From NCBI GenBank assembly GCA_026389845.1, contig JAPLHB010000068.1:20374-84373 (forward strand): a DNA stretch of 64,000 nucleotides, given 5' to 3'. Shown one piece after another: positions 29,945-37,445 of the stretch (position 1 is the stretch's first letter; every line of letters begins with the position of its first letter). The translations under genes and the position numbers were made by a program. Under the pieces are notes generated by a model, which did not search any database, was not told where the DNA came from, and saw only the letters and a list, made by a program, of their open reading frames with translations. The stretch comes from Chloroflexota bacterium. Lineage in GTDB: Bacteria; Chloroflexota; Anaerolineae; CG2-30-64-16.

Positions 29945-31981
29945 TTACAGCGATGGTTCCAGCAACTTGCGCCAAAGCGGCTCTATCGCTTCATCGGGCA
30001 GGTCGGAGTTCAGCAGCCAACCTAATGCCGTTGCGCAATCTGTGCTGAAGCGCAGGCTGTCGGTCTTTTCCACAGTTTGCGGAAGCTGCCACGCTTGCTG
30101 CTGGCCCGTTTCAATCGGCGCGAGTACAAGAATGGCGTCATGGGTTAGCGCCTTCAGGTTGGCGATATGCACTGACACCGGGTTCTCGGCATGAACCACG
30201 TAGCGGTTGAGCAGAACGAAGCCGCTCCGTTTGAGCGCCAGCGTGAGTGCAGCCCAGCCTTTCGGGTTCCAGTGGTGAAAGGTAAAGATCAATCGGCCGC
30301 GGTTTTTACGCAAAACGCGATGACACTCGGCAAAGATGCTGCCCAGGACATCCGTGTACTGTCCCTTCCCGTTCGCCTGTGGGTCTACCGCCGAATCGGC
30401 CAGGTCATAATCCCAACGAGCAGCATCCGGTGCCAACCTCTTGAGCCAGACACGGAAGAAGGCCGCCAAGTCGCTGTATTGCACGCTGTCGAAATAGGGC
30501 GGGTCGGTGACGACGAAGTCCACGCTGCCGGCATCCAGGTCTAACGAAGCCGACGATCCCTGGACAAGCAAGAACTGCCGTATGCCCGAACGTAGATCGG
30601 CCACATGGTTGACTTCGGTGCCTGCATCAACCTCTCCTCGTAAGGCGACGATCTGAGCAGCGCCATTCCTCAAAATGCGTTCCTGCGGCAACTGTGCCCA
30701 CTTGCGCGCCTTGCGGATGCGATCATCGAACAGGTTTTGCAGCGTGCCCGAGACCCTGGCAGGATGGAGCGGATTGTTCTCCAGTGCAGTATATGGAAAG
30801 GAATACGCGTGATGTGAGAACGTGTGCCGGATGGCGCCGGGCCGTCGTTTGTCGCCACCTTTGTACCCACACAACATCGAGTTGAATTCCAGTGACGTCG
30901 AGACCAGCAGCGCCAGGTTAAGGCGGATCAACGGCGGAAAATTCCCTAGCACATCAATAGCCTGTCGCAGGCAGAGCAATTGGCGACTGGAGAACAGATC
31001 CAGGTAGCTCGTGATACCGTGACTGATCAGATCGGCCGATTTCGGGCCAGATACGACGGCGAAATCTGCCAGCCGGCCGAAATCCAGCCCGGCGCGCTCA
31101 ACGTCGGCCTTTTCGATCAACGTCAGATCAGCCGCCGTGGGTGAAGCGAAGAAAAGACCGTGTTGTGGACATTGCCCGACGATTGCCAGCGGCGTGTAAC
31201 GAGAGTAAAACGGCCTCCGGTAATCTTCCAGGTACGGCGCTCCGCAGGTCGCACAAGCCTCGGTACCCTTTTCGATCAGCGGTGGTTTGTCCGAAGACGG
31301 CGAGCAATGACACGTAGCGCCGTCTTTTTTCATGCTGCGCGTGACGGCGTAACAATGTGGACAAAGGCGGATCACCGTTCCATCGGTCTCGTAGCGCAGG
31401 AACACCGAATTGACAAAGACCGCAGGGCCGCACTGGCAGGTCTTGTGCAGCCCGTAGAGTGTGAACTGAACTTCGGTTGTCTCCCCGCAGGATGGACAGG
31501 CCGTCATGAAGTATGGTGCAAGCTCGGTGTGGAGAGTCTGATAGAATTGCTCGAACGCCGCTTCCAACTGAGGCAACGGAAGCTCAGATAGAGTGGCGCG
31601 TGCTTGGAGTACCGGGATCGGGTCAATGTCTGCGCCGATGACGTTGGCTTCCAGGCGGATGGCCTCGTGCAACGTCGTCCCACCGCCCATCATCGGATCG
31701 AGAATGATCTTGCCCGCCAGTCCACCGGGCGCGTAGTAGTCTCGCTGCGCCTCATCTTGAACAAGGTGCTTAAGAATCAGCCGGAACGTGCTCCCACAGC
31801 GTCGTGCCCACCACTTATGCAGATAGGTGTTCGGCCGATAAAGGTGCTTGTTGTATGACTCAAGCTCGGCGATGGCGTTGGCAAAATCGACGTTGAAGGA
31901 CGCGTCAATCGGAAGGGCACCATTTTCGACTGGCGTCTCAGGGCTGTACGGTATTCGCAGTTGGTATTTGATGGGTTCCAT
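29945..31981 (-). CDS. DNA methylase with DUF1156-like N-terminus and zinc-binding insert
   Basis: The 678-residue protein has the S-adenosylmethionine motif DPMMGGGTTLHEA (about residue 95) and the catalytic motif VVTDPPYFDSVQYSD (about 485). That motif type methylates N6-adenine or N4-cytosine. Between them lie many Cys pairs (CPSCGET, CQCG, CPHCY, CATCG) that should bind zinc and may read the target sequence. I start at the ATG at 31981; a GTG at 31996 would overlap the upstream gene. It follows a NotI-family restriction gene, so it is very likely the cognate modification enzyme of that system. Confidence 0.85.
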   Translation of the reverse strand: MEPIKYQLRIPYSPETPVENGALPIDASFNVDFANAIAELESYNKHLYRPNTYLHKWWARRCGSTFRLILKHLVQDEAQRDYYAPGGLAGKIILDPMMGGGTTLHEAIRLEANVIGADIDPIPVLQARATLSELPLPQLEAAFEQFYQTLHTELAPYFMTACPSCGETTEVQFTLYGLHKTCQCGPAVFVNSVFLRYETDGTVIRLCPHCYAVTRSMKKDGATCHCSPSSDKPPLIEKGTEACATCGAPYLEDYRRPFYSRYTPLAIVGQCPQHGLFFASPTAADLTLIEKADVERAGLDFGRLADFAVVSGPKSADLISHGITSYLDLFSSRQLLCLRQAIDVLGNFPPLIRLNLALLVSTSLEFNSMLCGYKGGDKRRPGAIRHTFSHHAYSFPYTALENNPLHPARVSGTLQNLFDDRIRKARKWAQLPQERILRNGAAQIVALRGEVDAGTEVNHVADLRSGIRQFLLVQGSSASLDLDAGSVDFVVTDPPYFDSVQYSDLAAFFRVWLKRLAPDAARWDYDLADSAVDPQANGKGQYTDVLGSIFAECHRVLRKNRGRLIFTFHHWNPKGWAALTLALKRSGFVLLNRYVVHAENPVSVHIANLKALTHDAILVLAPIETGQQQAWQLPQTVEKTDSLRFSTDCATALGWLLNSDLPDEAIEPLWRKLLEPSL

Positions 31982-31988
31982 CGCCGGT

Positions 31989-32863
31989 TTATTCACTCAA
32001 GACGTCGCCCAAAGCAGGAGCATCGGGTGCGTGTCCTTCGTTGAGTTTTTCATCCAGCTTGTCTTGCAACAGATTCATGAAGGTTTCCATTGAACCAATG
32101 GCTGGCAAGGTAACTCTATCCAGCGCGGCCCTGAATGCTGTGTACTCCGTCCGCCGGTGAACCAGCCGATAACGCTGATCTTTGGCATCCAACTCCAACC
32201 CATAGATCAACCAGGCGATATCCGCATGTGCGGGATCGGTGGTCGGCAGAGGCGGCAGGGTGTTGAAGAAACCCTCATGCAGCACGACCGCTTGCTTCTT
32301 GCCCCAAGCTTTCAGGATCTCGCCCTTGTAGATCAACTGCGGTACCAACCGTTTGCGCGAAGATGAAAGGTAGTCGGGAGCGACACGGGGCGTCGTCCAA
32401 CTCATGTCCTTGCAGCGCAGACGGTCGGCCATGTAGCACTCGAACGGTCGCCGCACGTTGCCGAAGATGTAGACGCCTTGAACCTCCAGGGTGCCAAAAT
32501 CCGTGATGCGGCCGCGCTCGTCGTAGGCGACCAGGAAAAGTCAATGTTGCCGGCCGATTGACCGTTCGCGTCGTTCAGCCGGGTCTCCTGAAGTGAAGTC
32601 CAAGAGGTGTGTGGCGGGAAGAAGAATCGCGCCGCATCCTCGACGATGAACCAATCCTGTCGAAAACGGATCGGGCCGGTGATCGCCACCGAATCGCCGT
32701 CGAAAACGGTGCAGACGCCCAACGGGTCTTTGGCCTTGTCCTTGGTGCAGGAAGGCACCTTGTTGTTATAGGGGCAAAGCTTGTTGTTGCGATAGCGTTC
32801 GGCCTCGACCGATAGATTATCGGCCGGAAAACCGAACACCTCGGCGAGAGGATGATTGGGCAT
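31989..32863 (-). pseudogene. NotI-family type II restriction endonuclease, frameshifted
   Basis: The first frame (32863 to about 32545) gives MPNHPLAEVFGFPADNL, the Cys-containing region LCPYNNKVPSCTKDKA and LNDANGQSAGNIDF. The second frame (about 32543 to 31989) continues LVAYDERGRITDFGTLEVQ, then RRPFECYMADRL and PDYLSSSRKRLVPQLIYKG. Together they make a full NotI-like enzyme of about 290 residues. The break is one missing base near 32540-32546 (TTTTCCTGG), so it is a single frameshift or a sequencing error. NotI cuts GCGGCCGC and has a metal-binding Cys cluster; this relative may recognise a similar site. Confidence 0.85.
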
Positions 32864-32885
32864 CGTCCTGCCTCATCTCCTTTGA

Positions 32886-33218
32886 TCAGATATCCAAAGT
32901 GATCCGCATGGCTTGAGCCACTGCCTGCACCGTGGCTGGCTCCAACTTCCCCAGCCACTCGCCCAACCGAGTTTTGGCGACGGCGCGCACTTGCAGGGTA
33001 AGCACGACCGAATCGTTTTTCAGATCGTCCTCTGGCGCGCGTACCAGCACGTCGCTGGGATAGAGCCGTGGCACGTTCGAGGCGCTGGTCAGTGGGCAAA
33101 TCACGACGACCGGGCTGTAGCGGCTGATGGCGTCGCGCGAGACGATCACGGCTGGCCGGGTGCCAGCTTGCTCGGAACCCTCAATTTTAGCATATAGCGG
33201 CCTCCTTCGGTCAGACAC
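32886..33218 (-). CDS. mazF: MazF-type endoribonuclease toxin
   Basis: The 110-residue protein has the MazF core GSEQAGTRPAVIVSRDAISRYSPVVVICPLTS and VVLTLQVRAVAKTRLGEWLGKL. The start is GTG at 33218; the N-terminus is shorter than the usual RGDIW...DLDP opening, so the first beta-strand may be altered. No MazE-like antitoxin gene is next to it: upstream is the antitoxin relic at 33.3 kb, and downstream, 22 bp away, is the NotI-like gene. It may be an orphan or depend on a distant antitoxin. Confidence 0.82.
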   Translation of the reverse strand: MSDRRRPLYAKIEGSEQAGTRPAVIVSRDAISRYSPVVVICPLTSASNVPRLYPSDVLVRAPEDDLKNDSVVLTLQVRAVAKTRLGEWLGKLEPATVQAVAQAMRITLDI

Positions 33219-33316
33219 GGTTCATTCCTATGTGGAGTATGATTGTACTTTACGCTATCGAAAAGCGCAAGCAGAAGCCGAGGATCAGGAGACCGGCCGC
33301 GGCGTTCTTGTGCCGG

Positions 33317-33420
33317 TGTGGCAACTCGCCATTTCCGCAGGGGGCGCGGAGACTACCGGTTGAGGCGTGGTTATGAGCAGTACGGTCGCCACCGGCCAGC
33401 GCCCGTACTGCTTTGGGGTA
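33317..33420 (+). pseudogene. Relic of the AbiEii antitoxin gene start
   Basis: The leader and first codons repeat 28376-28473: CGCAGGGGGCGCG, CCGGTTGAGG, then ATGAGCAGTACGGTC and CAGCGCCCGTACTG. Translated, MSSTVATGQRPYCFG parallels MSTTISAGKRPYFFW. It is truncated after about 15 codons. Both copies have the same orientation and bracket 4.9 kb. Confidence 0.75.
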
Positions 33421-33466
33421 CAGTTGCTCTTATCTTCTTAAAATCGCTATATTACCGCGAACCATC

Positions 33467-33492
33467 TGCCATCTGCCATCAGCCATCAGCTA
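33467..33492. repeat. CCATCTG/CCATCAG word repeat
   Basis: ATCTGCCATCTGCCATCAGC runs into the 3' end of the lon-family gene, the typical position of word repeats in this window. The same gene also holds a run of CCTCAG hexamers at 33547-33570 encoding alternating Glu and Ala. Confidence 0.6.
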
Positions 33493-36020
33493 TCCGCCGG
33501 CTCCGGCTGCTCCCCCGGCAACTCCGGCTCCCCCGGCTCGGACGACTCAACCTCAGCCTCAGCCTCAGCCTCCTTTCGTCCGTTGCCGTTCCTCTTACCG
33601 CCGTTCTCCTTGCCCTGCTCCGCCAGGATAGACAGGCGACGATCCACCTTGCCGTTGACGGTGTCCTCGGGGTACGCGCCATTGGGACCGCGCGCGCCGG
33701 CGGGGAGGCCGGTGAGCAACTCGATCCCCTCGTCCACAGTGCGCACCGAGTAGATGTGGAACCCGCCTTCGGCCACGGCCGCGACAACGTCGTCCCGCAG
33801 CATCAGGTTGGACACATTGGCCGCGGGGAGGATCACCCCCTGCTTGCCCGTCAACCCGCCCGGCATGGCCCGGCAGACGTCGAAGAAGCCTTCGATCTTC
33901 AGCGTCGCGCCGCCGATGGCCTGGATCTCGCCCCGCTGGTTCACCGAGCCGGTGACGGCGATCGCCTGGTTGAGCGGCAAACCGGCCAGGCTGGAGAGGA
34001 GCGCGTACAGCTCGGTGGAAGACGCGCTGTCGCCGTCCACTCCCTCGTAGGACTGCTCAAAGGCGATGCTGGCCGAAAGGGTCAGCGGCTTGTCCTGTGC
34101 GTAGCGTCCGCCCAGGAAGCCGGCGAGGATCAACATGCCCTTGTCGTGGATGTGACCGCTGAGCTTGGCCTCCCGCTCGATGTTGATGACCCCCGCGCGG
34201 CCCTGGAAGGTCTGGCAGGTGATGCGACTGGGCCGGCCGAAGGCGTAATCGCCCAACTCCAGCACCGCCAGCCCGTTCACCTGCCCCACGACCGCGCCGG
34301 CCGTGTCCACCATGAGCGTGCCATCGGTGGTCAGCTCCCGCAGACGCTCCTCGAACTGGTTCGAGCGGTAGACCCGTTCGTCAATCGCCTTCGTCACGTC
34401 GTCGGCGGTGACGATCGCGTGCCCGGTGCGCCCCGCCCAGAACGCAGCCTCCTGGACGATGTCGTCCACGTGCGCAAAGCGGGCCGTGAGCTTGCGCTGA
34501 TCTTCCACCTGGCGGCCGCTGTACTCGATCACCCGGCTGACCGCGCTCACGTCGAAATGGGGCAGTCCTTCCTCGACGCAGCGGCTGCGGATGAACTGGG
34601 CGATCTTTTGGACGTTCTCGTCGCTCCAGGCCATCTCCTCGGCGAAGTCGGCGCGCACCTTGAAGATCTTCTCGAACTGCTCATCGTACGCGTAAAGCAG
34701 GTAGTAGGTGGCCGGGTCGCCGATGAGCACCACCTTGACGTCCAACGGGATCGCCTCGGGCGTCAGAGTGGCGGTTGCCAGCGCGCCCATCTGCTGGCCC
34801 ACGTCTTCGATGCGAATGCGCCGGCTGCGGAGCGCCTGTTTGAGCGACTCCCAGGCCAACGGCTGACGGAGCAACACCTTGGCGTCGAGCACCAGGTAAC
34901 CGCCATTGGCGCGATGCAACGCGCCGGCCTTGATGCGACGAAAATCGGTGACGAGGGTGCCGAACTCGGCGCGCATCTCCACGCGGCCAATCAAATTGCC
35001 ATAGGTAGGATTGGTCTCTTCCACCACCGGCGCGCCGGTCAGTCCCTGGTTGTCCACGATGACGTTCAACCGGTAGCGGTCGTAGGGCGAGACGGCCTGG
35101 CCGCGCAGGAACCACGGCGCGTTCTCGCCGTTCCCCGCGCCGCCTTCGCCGTCGCTTTGCTTCTCGCTGACGCCACTCTTGAAATCGTCGGTGTTGGCCG
35201 CCACGTGCGCCTGCGCCCCTTGCAGATAGGCGACCACGTCGGGCCAATCGCGGTATTCGGCGGTTAGCTTCTCGAAAAACGGGCTGATCGTCGCCGCGGC
35301 TATCTCCTGATCCAGATGCGCCAGTCGCTCCTGCGCGGCCTCTTCAAGCTCCTGCACCTGGCGCATGACCCGATCCAGCACCTCTTGCACCGCCTGCCCG
35401 TGCTGGTTGAAGACGTCCTGCTCGGCTTCCGACAACGCGTTGAACTGCTCCTCGGTCATCGGCTTGCCGTCAGCCAGCGGCACGACCATCACCCCGGCCG
35501 GCGTGCGCGAGAGATCGAACCCCTGACCGTGGACGTAGCGGTCCAACTCCCGCGACCGTTCGTTGCGCTGCTGGTCGAGTTCACGGCCCAATGCGTTGCG
35601 ATGCTCGGCGTACTGGTCGCTGGCGAACGACTTGGGCAGCGCCTCGGCGACCTGGGCCAGCAGAGCATCCACCTGGCCGCGCAGTTTCACACCGCCGCCG
35701 GGCGGCAGCCGGAGCGCAACCGGGCGGTCCGTATCGGCCAGGTTGTGGATGTAGCCCCAATCGGACGGAATGGGGCGGGTGGCAGCCTTGCGCTGGAGGA
35801 AACGGGTGATGATGCTCGTCTTACCCGCGCCGACCGGCCCCATCGCATAGATGTTGTAGCCGGCGTGGGGCATCTCGATGCCGAACTCGATGGCGCGCTC
35901 GGCGCGCTCCTGGCCGATGATCCCTTCCAGGTCGGGCGCGTCGGCCGTAGAGACGAAGGCGAATTGCGCCGGATCGCAGTGGCGGCGAAGTTGGTCGGCG
36001 GTAAGTTCTTGTGGGGACAT
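33486..36020 (-). CDS. Lon-related ATP-dependent protease (LonB/YcbZ-like)
   Basis: The 844-residue protein has Walker A GPVGAGKT (about 60-67), a long coiled-coil-like insert (about 150-270) and a second-strand Walker B-type segment GGYLVLDAKVLL. The C-terminal Lon protease domain has catalytic Ser in GVDGDSASSTELYALLS and Lys in GGATLKIEGFFDVCR. The architecture matches the AAA_32 Lon-like group, not classical LonA (no N-terminal LAN domain). The tail is acidic low-complexity Glu/Ala/Pro. It should degrade misfolded or regulatory cytoplasmic proteins. It is monocistronic; upstream is a dppC relic. Confidence 0.9.
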   Translation of the reverse strand: MSPQELTADQLRRHCDPAQFAFVSTADAPDLEGIIGQERAERAIEFGIEMPHAGYNIYAMGPVGAGKTSIITRFLQRKAATRPIPSDWGYIHNLADTDRPVALRLPPGGGVKLRGQVDALLAQVAEALPKSFASDQYAEHRNALGRELDQQRNERSRELDRYVHGQGFDLSRTPAGVMVVPLADGKPMTEEQFNALSEAEQDVFNQHGQAVQEVLDRVMRQVQELEEAAQERLAHLDQEIAAATISPFFEKLTAEYRDWPDVVAYLQGAQAHVAANTDDFKSGVSEKQSDGEGGAGNGENAPWFLRGQAVSPYDRYRLNVIVDNQGLTGAPVVEETNPTYGNLIGRVEMRAEFGTLVTDFRRIKAGALHRANGGYLVLDAKVLLRQPLAWESLKQALRSRRIRIEDVGQQMGALATATLTPEAIPLDVKVVLIGDPATYYLLYAYDEQFEKIFKVRADFAEEMAWSDENVQKIAQFIRSRCVEEGLPHFDVSAVSRVIEYSGRQVEDQRKLTARFAHVDDIVQEAAFWAGRTGHAIVTADDVTKAIDERVYRSNQFEERLRELTTDGTLMVDTAGAVVGQVNGLAVLELGDYAFGRPSRITCQTFQGRAGVINIEREAKLSGHIHDKGMLILAGFLGGRYAQDKPLTLSASIAFEQSYEGVDGDSASSTELYALLSSLAGLPLNQAIAVTGSVNQRGEIQAIGGATLKIEGFFDVCRAMPGGLTGKQGVILPAANVSNLMLRDDVVAAVAEGGFHIYSVRTVDEGIELLTGLPAGARGPNGAYPEDTVNGKVDRRLSILAEQGKENGGKRNGNGRKEAEAEAEVESSEPGEPELPGEQPEPADS

Positions 36021-36024
36021 AATT

Positions 36025-36088
36025 CTACTTTCTCAGTCTCGGATCCAGCGCATCGCGCAAGCCGTCCCCCAGCAGCAGGAGATTCACC
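36025..36088 (-). pseudogene. 3'-end relic of an OppC/DppC permease gene
   Basis: The minus strand reads VNLLLLGDGLRDALDPRLRK then TAG, which is the invariant C-terminus of DppC-like permeases (compare the intact genes ending at 41317 and 42305). Nothing upstream codes for the rest. It marks a deletion between the Lon gene and the binding-protein gene at 36.3 kb; the rest of the gap to 36292 shows no gene. Confidence 0.8.
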
Positions 36089-36292
36089 AGCCGCGCACCA
36101 AATCACCCGTCAGTGCAATGCTCGGGTGACCTATGAAAGTCGGGTCGTAGGCAAGTGGATGACTGCCAAAAGCCATACAGACATCCACTTGTCCACAGTC
36201 TCCTGCGACGACAGCGAGGATGCGACGCCTGGAAACAGGAGGCTACGGTACCCTAATCATGACCGCTCCCGTGTCTGACACCCCCCTCCGCC

Positions 36293-37057
36293 TCACGGCG
36301 CCTTGCCGAACCACTTGGTGTAGATTTTATCGTACTCGCCGCTCGCCTTGACGTTCTTCAGGCCGGTGTTGAAGAGCGGCAGCACCTTCTTGGGATCGCC
36401 CTTCTGGGCCACCACGCCGAAGACCTCCTTGGTGACGATGGTAGCCGCGAGCTTGAGCTTGCCCTTGAATTGGGGAGAATTGAGCGCGAAGTCGGCCGCC
36501 ACCGGGGTGTCTACCACGACCGCGTCAATGTTCTTGTTGAGCAGGTCGAGCATGGCCAGGTCGGCGGTGTCGTAGCCTTTGAGCGTCGCGCCCTTGATCT
36601 TCTCGACCTCGAACGCGCCGGTGGTGCCGATCTGCGCGCCCACCTTCTTGCCCACCAGGTCAGTGCCCGACTTGATGCCGGTATCGTCGGCGCGTACCAC
36701 AATGCCCTGGTCGGCGTTGAAGTACGGGTCGGAGAAGTCGTACTTGGCCCTGCGCTCGTCGTTGATCGTGACCGAGGAGATGATGGCGTCATACGCCCCA
36801 CCCTCCAGGCCGGCGAAGATGCCGTCCCAGGCGGTATTCTTGATCTCGACCTCGATCTTCTGATCCTTGGCGATGGCGGCGATCAGGTCAACGTCGAAGC
36901 CGACGATCTTCTTGGCGTCGTCCATGAATTCCATGGGCGGCCACGTCGCATCGCTGGCGAAGACGAGCTTCTTGGTGGGTTGTCCTGCGCAAGCCGCGAG
37001 CAGGCCGAACAACATCACGACCACGGTCACGATACTGAATAGCTTTAGGGACTTCAT
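36293..37057 (-). CDS. Amino-acid type ABC solute-binding lipoprotein (PBP2)
   Basis: The 254-residue protein has a signal with a lipobox (LLAAC) and a short tether. The type II binding fold shows typical motifs: FASDATWPPMEFMD, VGFDVDLIAAIAK, AWDGIFAGLEGGAYDAIISSVTIN and DLVGKKVGAQIGTTG. It should be an extracytoplasmic lipoprotein binding a polar amino acid. No permease or ATPase gene is adjacent, so it is an orphan, perhaps after the deletion that left the dppC relic. AGGAGGAG lies just before the ATG and a second AAAGGAGGTG about 73 nt upstream. Confidence 0.88.
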   Translation of the reverse strand: MKSLKLFSIVTVVVMLFGLLAACAGQPTKKLVFASDATWPPMEFMDDAKKIVGFDVDLIAAIAKDQKIEVEIKNTAWDGIFAGLEGGAYDAIISSVTINDERRAKYDFSDPYFNADQGIVVRADDTGIKSGTDLVGKKVGAQIGTTGAFEVEKIKGATLKGYDTADLAMLDLLNKNIDAVVVDTPVAADFALNSPQFKGKLKLAATIVTKEVFGVVAQKGDPKKVLPLFNTGLKNVKASGEYDKIYTKWFGKAP

Positions 37058-37129
37058 CAGGGATTCTCCTCCTGTTCAGGTTGAGAGTAGATGGATTGAT
37101 AAGCAGGCAAATAAACGAGTCGAGCCGCA

Positions 37130-37139
37130 CACCTCCTTT
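37130..37139 (-). promoter_or_regulatory. Distal Shine-Dalgarno-like AAAGGAGGTG in the leader
   Basis: An anti-SD complement of ten bases lies about 73 nt upstream of the binding-protein ATG, in addition to the proximal AGGAGGAG. Similar distal sites occur before two other binding-protein genes (46360 and 52242). Confidence 0.6.
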
Positions 37140-37222
37140 CAGAGAAGCAAAGACCAGCAGGACAATTCGATCAGGCACGTCACTGTGCGGGCTGCGATGA
37201 GGGTTCGTGAAGAACGGGTGTA

Positions 37223-37250
37223 ATTATAGCCTGCATCGGGGGAATGTCAA
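37223..37250 (-). promoter_or_regulatory. Promoter of the orphan binding-protein gene
   Basis: On the minus strand TTGACA (37250-37245), a 16-nt spacer and TATAAT (37228-37223). The leader would be about 160 nt. The rest of the gap to 37445 shows no gene. Confidence 0.78.
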
Positions 37251-37445
37251 ACGGGGGGTTCTGATGTCTGGACATGAATTCGGACAGCAAGACATCTGTC
37301 CCTCCTTATATCCGGTCCTCAGATTGCAGAGTGGCGCGCTGTCGAATCTTGTGGTAATATATAGCCCTACTCTCTCGGTGCCACCGTCCGTCATCAAAGA
37401 GTCGTGTTTGCTCGGTCTCTTTCCAAACTTGTCAAGGAGGGGAAA

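Noticed and set aside
31989..32863. Two separate small genes
   Set aside because: The two frames join into one NotI-family protein with a single base shift; neither half is a plausible protein alone.
22910..33420. Prophage
   Set aside because: No integrase, capsid, tail or terminase genes were seen; the content is defence and toxin-antitoxin modules.
33243..35267. Long plus-strand open frame opposite the Lon-family gene
   Set aside because: It runs against a gene with complete Walker and Ser-Lys protease motifs; its translation is rich in Arg, Gly and Ala, typical of shadow frames.
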